Source: an uncultured Clostridia bacterium (GTDB taxonomy: Bacteria > Bacillota > Clostridia > Christensenellales > Borkfalkiaceae). From it: DNA of 28,719 bases. Position numbers and translations under genes: made by a program. The notes under the pieces are model-generated. The model did not search any database, was not told the DNA's origin, and saw nothing but the letters and a program-made list of their open reading frames with translations. Below are positions 8,510-13,780 of the stretch, in pieces (the stretch's first letter is position 1; each line of letters opens with the position of its first letter). The DNA is taken from assembly GCA_934271255.1 (NCBI GenBank), contig CAKQQS010000011.1, forward strand, positions 1 to 28,719, written 5' to 3'.

Positions 8510-9240
8510 CTATATTATTTCGATTTCTTTCGGGGCGGTAACCTGCGTTTCTATTCTTTCGCCGATTCGGGTGTGCTTTATAACGATAACCCCGAAAGGC
8601 GTAGGGTACGCGCCTTTGACTTCGTTTATTCCGTCGGGTAATACGGGAATGATTTTTACCTTTTTGCAACCCGCCGACAATACGTTTACCCCGAGCAGAT
8701 GTTTCGTTACGAACCCGACAACGCCCGACGACCAGCCGTGGCACAAACTATGTCGAAAACCTTTATAACAATAATCTCCCCTGTCGCCGTGCACGTCTTC
8801 TTCGCCGTCTTTCGGGAACTCGTCTATTCTGCCCGTGCCGTTTACCCATTCTACGTTAAAATCTTACCAGAACGTAGTCGCGCCTTTATCGAGCATCGCC
8901 CCGTAATATTCTTTCGCTATCGCAACAGCCTTGTCCGTACCGCCGCAAGCGGATATAGCGTCCAACAAATAATACGTCATAAACGTCGAAAATCCTTTCG
9001 CGCCGCCGTCCGTCAGTTTTTTCAATACTTGTCGGTTAAAATCGTTTTCGGCAATCGCTTTAAACGCCGTCGCCTGCTTATTGTCGGGCTCGGGCAAAAC
9101 CCCTTTTTTAAGTCTGTCTTCGAGCGAAAGCAATTTGTCGGCGTTTTTACCGAACAGTTCGTACATCTTAACCGCCCTTTGTAAAGCCATTATAAACAAC
9201 GCCTTAACGCCGTTTTTACTATTATTCGATCCCCCGCGTT
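8510..9240 (-). pseudogene. Remnant of a GH78 alpha-L-rhamnosidase
   Basis: Two open pieces (9199-8867 and 8863-8510) lie in the same frame, separated by a single TAA at 8864-8866. Read through, they give the C-terminal third of a bacterial alpha-L-rhamnosidase. The late six-hairpin barrel is seen in GFSTFMTYYLLDAISACGG and MLDKGATTFW-(stop)-DFNVEWVNG. The family C-terminal domain follows: SLCHGWSSGVVGFVTKHLLG, then a GAYPTPFG stretch. The conserved residue at the stop is normally Glu in FWEDF, so one base change (GAA to TAA) explains it. The N-terminal two thirds are absent: an in-frame TAA at 9239-9241 and unrelated sequence lie upstream. No start codon or RBS fits. It is inactive as it stands. 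Confidence 0.8.
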
Positions 9241-9241
9241 A

Positions 9242-9307
9242 CTATTCGAGTCGGGGTGCGACGTCTTGTTTATGGTATTTCTCCATATGGCACACTAAAT
9301 ATGAAAT
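9242..9307 (-). pseudogene. Possible N-terminal scrap of a mobilization-type protein
   Basis: A good SD (AGGAGG) precedes, by nine bases, an ATT codon opening a 21-residue frame beginning ISYLVCHMEKYHKQDV and ending in TAG. The peptide gives a weak impression of the first residues of MobV/Pre-type relaxases, with the ATG start lost and the rest missing. This rests on memory of family starts only, without a catalytic motif, and may be chance. Confidence 0.2.
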
Positions 9308-9340
9308 GGTGATTTGCCTCCTGAAATTTGTTTTTATTCT

Positions 9341-9611
9341 CGTTGAGCAAAGTGTGTAGATAATCTCTGCCGACTGTTTTATTAGTGGATTCACAGCCTC
9401 GCAGAGCCCACGACTTCGCCTGCGAAGTATAGTGAGCCTACACTTATGGAATAAGTGGAACACACTATACGATAAAATAGGGCTCCCGAAAAAAATTTGC
9501 GTAGCAAAGATTTTTTGGGAAAAGGAGCAACCGCTCAAAAGCCCACACCGCCGAAAGGCGGTGCGGATAAAAGGGCGAGTTGCGACGCAGTGGGCTACAC
9601 TTTGCTCAATG
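9341..9611. repeat. Cluster of nested inverted repeats
   Basis: The outer inverted repeat TTGAGCAAAGTGTGTAG (9342-9358) pairs with CTACACTTTGCTCAA (9596-9610). Inside are four clear hairpins: ACTTCG-CCTG-CGAAGT (9413-9428); GTATAGTG...CACTATAC (9427-9470) enclosing CACTTAT-GGA-ATAAGTG; the GCTCC...GGAGC nested hairpin (9482-9528); and CACCGCC-GAAA-GGCGGTG (9546-9563). No protein gene fits. The right half is the second copy of the intergenic repeat. Confidence 0.65.
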
Positions 9612-9620
9612 GCTGTCTGT
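9475..9620 (+). repeat. Structured intergenic repeat element, copy 2
   Basis: Shares with 8086-8202 (reverse orientation) the blocks GGGCTCCCGAAAA, TTTGC/GCAAA hairpin, TTTTTGGGAAAAGG and the closing TTGCG..CGCAG..GGCTACACTTTG. A GAAA-capped hairpin is present here and not in copy 1. From 9621 to 9783 I see nothing recognisable. Confidence 0.55.
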
Positions 9621-9783
9621 TTTTCTCCGCTTTTTCCTCAAAGTTTTTCTCTACGTCATGCATTGAACAACACTCTTAAAAATACATTTTCAACTTGTAT
9701 CCGACTTCATTTTTCTGCCTCCTTCTTTTTCTTCTCCGTTTTTGTTCTTACAAGTCCACGAAAGACAAATTATCTCTCTATCT

Positions 9784-9895
9784 TATATTGGAAAGTTTTA
9801 ATCTCTTTGCGGGGGTGTTTTGCAAAAGTTTTTTACCACTCACTATAATTGGAAAGTTACGAGCCGTTTGTCGGGGTATTTCACGAAAATTTTAC
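9784..9895. repeat. Imperfect tandem direct repeat (two units, ~60-base period)
   Basis: Units 9784-9836 and 9844-9895 share TATA(A)TTGGAAAGTT, then TTTG[CT][GC]GGGGT[GA]TTT, then AAAA followed by TTTTAC. They are in a gene-free stretch. With only two diverged units and no unique spacers it is not a CRISPR array. A further hairpin (ATTG..CGAGAA / TTCTCG..CAAT) follows at 9902-9926. Confidence 0.5.
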
Positions 9896-9934
9896 AAAAA
9901 AATTGCCGAGAATTTTTCTCGACAATCGCATATA

Positions 9935-9968
9935 AAAAGGAAGTCCGATATTACTCAAACTTCCTTTT
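9935..9968 (-). terminator. Terminator of the small lipoprotein gene
   Basis: Perfect ten-base arms AAAAGGAAGT and ACTTCCTTTT with a 14-base loop, symmetrical in A and T, so it can act on both strands. It lies 18 bases beyond the stop of the lipoprotein. Confidence 0.7.
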
Positions 9969-9986
9969 ACTTTTTTGGTTATTTTG

Positions 9987-10520
9987 TCAAATGATTTTTG
10001 ACACATCGGTCTCACGTTCAATACGTAATATAGACTCAGAGACCGTATATTTGTAAGTTGCGCTAAATGTACCTGAGAAAGTTTTATCATAAAATTCTCT
10101 TTTATAAATGCAAACACAAAACCATCCTTCGGAAGAATTAAAAAAGCTTGTCGGTATACTGTATTTCTCTGTAAAATTAAAAATTTCTTTATTGTTTTCA
10201 TCTGTTTTGTAAGAATATTTATCAGCTGGATACTCATTGATTTCATCCCACAAAAGAAACAAATCGTCTACATTATAGGGATGAATTTTTGCTATTCCCC
10301 AACCATACACTAAATTTTCGGAATATTTTTTGTCATAGTCGTTTTCCAACCCCAAGCTAAAAGTAGCCTCGACTTGATTAGTGACTGCTAAATCCACAAC
10401 ATCAGAGAAAACAACATTAAAAGAAGTTTCTTCAGGATAAGTGTTTTTTTGGGGCGTACAAGACAATAAAGAAAAAGTCAAACAACAAACAAACACAGCG
10501 CTTAATGCTTTTAATTTCAT
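9987..10520 (-). CDS. Small putative lipoprotein, unrecognised
   Basis: A 177-residue protein with a type II signal peptide: MKLK, a hydrophobic stretch, and a lipobox LLSC with Cys21. The mature part is acidic and rich in Tyr, Phe and Asn, without a fold I recognise. I use the ATG at 10520 because GGAGG lies nine bases upstream; a frame start at 10556 would put a non-signal-like extension before the Lys-rich start. A TATAAT lies farther upstream without a clear -35. Its codons are more AT-rich and contain far fewer CG-ending or TTCG/GACG combinations than the neighbouring genes, which suggests recent acquisition. It follows the larger lipoprotein by 58 bases on the same strand and could share its transcript. 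Confidence 0.75.
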   Translation of the reverse strand: MKLKALSAVFVCCLTFSLLSCTPQKNTYPEETSFNVVFSDVVDLAVTNQVEATFSLGLENDYDKKYSENLVYGWGIAKIHPYNVDDLFLLWDEINEYPADKYSYKTDENNKEIFNFTEKYSIPTSFFNSSEGWFCVCIYKREFYDKTFSGTFSATYKYTVSESILRIERETDVSKII

Positions 10521-10578
10521 AACAACGACCTCCAAAAACATTATTTTATAAAGCAATTATAACAAAAACGAGATAGTT

Positions 10579-12045
10579 TTACTCTCCGCTTGCAAGCACG
10601 ATTTCAACGCTCGTTATTTCTCCGAACGTTGACGGTTCGAATGCAATTCTGTGCGTTTCGTATTTGCCGCCTGTTCCGCCGTAATTTCCGTCATATTCCG
10701 TATTGTTTCCGCCGCGGCGGTAAATGGTTGCAAATTTCTGCGTTTCTTCGTCCACCGTTTGTATGCCGCGGAAAACAAATTCTTTCGTTCCGTTGACAAT
10801 CACCTTAATGTCGTTTACGGTGCTTGCAAAGCATAAACTAATCGAGAATCTGTTGTTTTTAAGTCGGTAACTGCCGTACATTTCAGCGTTTAGAAGGTAA
10901 TCGTTCTCGCCCCAGTCCATAATTTTCGACTTAAACTTGATGTTTTCGCGGGTTAAAGCGGAGTCGCCTCTCATATAATCTTCTACACCTTCGGCAAAAT
11001 CAACGTCGTAACCGTCCGCTCGTCCGTTTTGGTAGGCTGAGGGTTTATCGAGTTCTATATACCAACGTTTATCCGTTTCGTTATAGAAAAATTTGTCGTC
11101 TGCGGTTTTGCCGTTTACCGTAACTTTTTTGTACTTTTCGGCAAGGTGACGCACTACCGCATTATCGTGAAGCGGCACGTAAATTTTGCCCTGTGTATCA
11201 TAAAGCGCTTGCAGCGTTTCTATCCAGTTGAAATCGCCGTCGTATACGCCCCCATCCAAAATCGTTTTGTCGGTATATACGCTACGAGAATACGATTGTC
11301 CGGTAGGGCTGAGACGCAGTTGTATTTCCACGTTCGACAAAACCGCAATCTCCCAAGTTTTTACCTGAGTATCGCCGACGATTTTAGTCTTGTATTCAAT
11401 AATCTGACTAACTCCCGAATATCGACAAACAACCATAGTGTTATCGGGAAAAGCGATTTCTCCCGTGTGTGTAGCCGTTATGGTGATTTTCGTGCCGTAT
11501 TTCACTTTTTTTACGTCCGAATTGATTTTATCTTTCAGTTCCGCAAGAGTATTTGCTTTTATAGGCTCAGATTCTTCCGTTCCGAATACGTATTTCAACT
11601 CATACGAAAACTCTTCCAAGATTTGCCCACGATCGTTGTCGCCGCCGATCGCCGTTACGTTGTAACTTTTTATTGCGGGCTTGCCCGTAAAAGTAATGTG
11701 GACATCGGAAGTCGGATACACTTCGTAATCGACGACGGTTTCGTTGTCGTTTATAATTGACGCTTCCTTTCCGTTGGCAAATATCTTAAAGTCGCCTTTA
11801 TCGTAACCGTCTTTAAACGTAACGGTCACAAAAAACGAGCCGCCTTTACCCGAAGTAAAATAGATGGTTGCGTCGTTTCCGCTTCCACTTAACATAGTTC
11901 CTTGTCCGTTTTGGATACGCTCTACGCCTTCGGGCAGCACGGACAAGTCCTGAAAGGTTATTTTATATTTAGTATCCTTGTTGCAGGCAGTAAACAAGCA
12001 TACAACGCAAACGAGCGATAATAAGCATAAAAGCAGTTTTTTCAT
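10579..12045 (-). CDS. Large putative lipoprotein, unrecognised extracellular protein
   Basis: A 488-residue protein with a clear lipobox (LFTAC, Cys21) after a hydrophobic signal, so it is probably anchored on the outside of the membrane. The mature part appears all-beta: many alternating Thr/Val/Ile/Tyr strands, and short stretches such as KIFANGKEASI, KKVTVNGKTADD and DIKVIVNGTKEF that recall Ig-like or InlB-type modules repeated along the chain. No catalytic motif is seen. AGGAGG lies nine bases before the ATG. It is preceded by an unusual long leader (12046-12293) with a palindrome, a short ORF and a terminator, so expression is probably conditional. Surface adhesion or sensing is a guess only. 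Confidence 0.8.
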   Translation of the reverse strand: MKKLLLCLLSLVCVVCLFTACNKDTKYKITFQDLSVLPEGVERIQNGQGTMLSGSGNDATIYFTSGKGGSFFVTVTFKDGYDKGDFKIFANGKEASIINDNETVVDYEVYPTSDVHITFTGKPAIKSYNVTAIGGDNDRGQILEEFSYELKYVFGTEESEPIKANTLAELKDKINSDVKKVKYGTKITITATHTGEIAFPDNTMVVCRYSGVSQIIEYKTKIVGDTQVKTWEIAVLSNVEIQLRLSPTGQSYSRSVYTDKTILDGGVYDGDFNWIETLQALYDTQGKIYVPLHDNAVVRHLAEKYKKVTVNGKTADDKFFYNETDKRWYIELDKPSAYQNGRADGYDVDFAEGVEDYMRGDSALTRENIKFKSKIMDWGENDYLLNAEMYGSYRLKNNRFSISLCFASTVNDIKVIVNGTKEFVFRGIQTVDEETQKFATIYRRGGNNTEYDGNYGGTGGKYETHRIAFEPSTFGEITSVEIVLASGE

Positions 12046-12105
12046 GGTTTTAATCCTCCTGTTTTTTAATTTTTTAAAACGGTTTATAAGTAAAAGTATT
12101 TCCGT

Positions 12106-12189
12106 TTATATCGTTATATTAGTTAAAAAGTAAAAAAAAAGCGCAAGGGAAAAGTCTTTTCTCTGCGCTTGTAATCTAATTGGTTTCAT
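12106..12189 (-). CDS. 27-codon leader ORF overlapping a terminator
   Basis: ATG at 12187-12189 follows a strong SD (GGGAGGT, eight bases upstream) and opens a 27-residue frame starting MKPIRLQAQRKDF. The frame ends in TAA at 12106-12108. Its middle codons form the stem-loop of the terminator at 12139-12170, and its Phe/Tyr codons lie on the T tract. Such an arrangement suggests a leader peptide coupling translation to read-through into the lipoprotein gene. Product function unknown; it may be made only as a regulatory by-product. Confidence 0.45.
   Translation of the reverse strand: MKPIRLQAQRKDFSLALFFYFLTNITI
12132..12170 (-). terminator. Attenuator-like terminator in the lipoprotein leader
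   Basis: Read on the minus strand, AAGCGCAGAGAAAAG pairs with CTTTTCCCTTGCGCTT (about 14 pairs, one bulge) and is followed by nine T. It sits about 90 bases before the lipoprotein start and inside the short leader ORF. Confidence 0.75.
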
Positions 12190-12265
12190 AGGCGGTTACC
12201 TCCCGTCGAAAGTTTTTGATTTTAATAATTTGTTGTTTTTTCTGCCTCTTTATCTTGTTCTTGAT

Positions 12266-12289
12266 GTTTCAGTATCTCTATACCGAAAC
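12266..12289 (-). promoter_or_regulatory. Palindrome at the start of the lipoprotein transcript
   Basis: GTTTCGGTAT-AGAG-ATACTGAAAC is a near-perfect inverted repeat beginning about five bases after the predicted transcription start. It could be an operator or a 5' stabilising hairpin. Confidence 0.5.
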
Positions 12290-12299
12290 TATTTAATAT

Positions 12300-12328
12300 A
12301 TTATAGCACAAAACTCTTTATTTTTCAA
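12300..12328 (-). promoter_or_regulatory. Sigma-A promoter of the large lipoprotein gene
   Basis: TTGAAA (12323-12328) and perfect TATAAT (12300-12305), 17 bases apart, with TGTGC before the -10. Transcription would start near 12293, giving a leader of about 250 bases. Confidence 0.8.
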
Positions 12329-12536
12329 TCTTTAACGCGCTATGCTATGTGAAATATATAAAAATTATCTCTTTATTCTGTTTTGAAACGTTTTGCCGCC
12401 ACTTTTTCGGGTAATTTTATCACTCTTTTTCTATTTAATTTTGACTTGTCCGTTTCAGCGCATCCGCTTTTTGTTTTTGTTCTCCCTATGGAACATAAAC
12501 CTTATAATATATAAAAACGCGAAAAAGGATACTCTT

Positions 12537-12659
12537 ATGCAGAAAAAGCCGTATTCGACCGAAAAATACAGGACGTTGCTCTTACACACCCTGTCTTTGA
12601 ATAATTTATTGACGCAAATCACGTCGAAAAAACCAACGGAACGACTCCGTCCGCAATAA
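12537..12659 (+). CDS. Doubtful 40-residue small ORF
   Basis: A frame starting MQKKPYSTEKYRTLLLHTL follows AAAGGA and, farther upstream, a TATAAT near 12500 without a good -35. It is Lys/Leu/Thr-rich and matches nothing I recognise. It may be a real small protein or a gene remnant. The rest of 12330-12774 shows no other gene. Confidence 0.25.
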   Translation: MQKKPYSTEKYRTLLLHTLSLNNLLTQITSKKPTERLRPQ

Positions 12660-12774
12660 GGCAAACTCAGTCGAATAAAAAATAATTTCATATACACCCG
12701 ACCTGTCGCAAACTTTAAAAAACAATCGCCCGCGCGTTCTTCAAGTCTATTCGCAGCGTCGGTTTTTAAAGCGT

Positions 12775-12806
12775 AAAAACGGGGAGCCTTGTCGCTCCCC
12801 GTTTTT
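12775..12806 (-). terminator. Terminator of the carbohydrate operon
   Basis: Perfect 13-base arms (AAAAACGGGGAGC / GCTCCCCGTTTTT) with a six-base loop, about 40 bases beyond the nucleoside hydrolase stop. A and T flanks make it bidirectional. Confidence 0.9.
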
Positions 12807-12848
12807 AGTTTACTTAAATTGTTACGTCGATTGAAAAAATCGCAATAC

Positions 12849-13769
12849 TCAGTTACGTCTTTTCAGTTCTTCATCGAAAAAACTTTCCAAATATTTTGCA
12901 ACTTCTTCTTTCGGTTTGTTTAATTGCACCTTTTTATGATTGCCGTCAGGCCCTTCGACAAAAATCGTTCTGCCTTTTTCGGTTATCGTTACGTTGCCCT
13001 TTTCGGAAGTAAAATACTCGTTATCGCCTTTTATCGCATACAAAACGGTTAAAGGATCCCAACTGTGTCTGGCTCCGTTTTGATACAACTTATAACAAAC
13101 CGAAACAGGATATTTTTCGTTATAGTTCGTAGAAAACTCTTCAAACGTCAATACGTCGACGCCAACGTCGAAATCGCAAAAAGTTATTTCGCACGTAACC
13201 TTGTTCATTACGGTATGCGCCGAGTCGAGATCCGTTACTATGTTATATTCGCCCGGCATTACAAAACCGCAAAAAGAATGATTTTCGCTTTCTTGATTAA
13301 AATAACCGCCCATTATATACAGTTCTTTAACCTTTCGATTAAATATTTCGCTTCCCGAAACGCCGTTAAAGTCGCTGTTTAAAAACGTTGCGATATTTCT
13401 AAGTTGTCCTATACAAATTACGCTTACGCTTTTATTTTCAGCGTCAATCATTTTTTCATAATACAAGTCGTTTGCGTTTTTAAGTTTACCGAAATCTTTT
13501 TTGACCTTTAATATATCGAGCGCTTTATCCGCAAAATCATTGCCGTATTCGATTTTTAATACGTTGTTTTTGAGTATGCCCATAGGGAAATTATTCCCAT
13601 AATAACCATTGATGGCGTCCGTTAAAAGCGCGCCGCTTGCATTATTGTTTGAATACGTCATTGCCAGAACGTTCGCTTCCTTACGATTGTGAAACTTGTT
13701 TGCCAGCGCTATTGCGGAAGCGTCGTCGCAGTCGCCGCCCAAATCCGTGTCCAAAATTATATTTTTCAT
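12849..13769 (-). CDS. Nucleoside-hydrolase-fold enzyme (IUNH family, variant active site)
   Basis: A 306-residue member of the inosine-uridine nucleoside hydrolase family, which cleaves N-glycosidic bonds of ribonucleosides using a bound calcium. The calcium cluster is intact in DTDLGGDCDDA (Asp7, 9, 13, 15, 16), YIMGG matches the family MGG, and GEYN (Glu174, Asn176) matches the ribose-binding E-x-N. The usual His-Asp pair near the C-terminus is replaced by SWDP (Trp237, Asp238): calcium ligand kept, leaving-group histidine lost. It has no signal peptide. It is the last gene of the seven-gene operon, 11 bases after the GH2 gene, so its substrate is more likely a glycan-derived N- or O-glycoside than a salvage nucleoside; that is inference. 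Confidence 0.85.
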   Translation of the reverse strand: MKNIILDTDLGGDCDDASAIALANKFHNRKEANVLAMTYSNNNASGALLTDAINGYYGNNFPMGILKNNVLKIEYGNDFADKALDILKVKKDFGKLKNANDLYYEKMIDAENKSVSVICIGQLRNIATFLNSDFNGVSGSEIFNRKVKELYIMGGYFNQESENHSFCGFVMPGEYNIVTDLDSAHTVMNKVTCEITFCDFDVGVDVLTFEEFSTNYNEKYPVSVCYKLYQNGARHSWDPLTVLYAIKGDNEYFTSEKGNVTITEKGRTIFVEGPDGNHKKVQLNKPKEEVAKYLESFFDEELKRRN

Positions 13770-13780
13770 TGCTCACCCGC

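Noticed and set aside
9242..9538. 98-codon minus-strand frame through the stem-loop cluster
   Set aside because: Most of it is the repeat element and hairpins read as protein; no SD at its start. Only the last 21 codons have an SD and are listed as a doubtful remnant.
9784..9895. Possible CRISPR-like array
   Set aside because: Only two imperfect units with no identical repeat and no spacer regularity, and no cas gene in the window.
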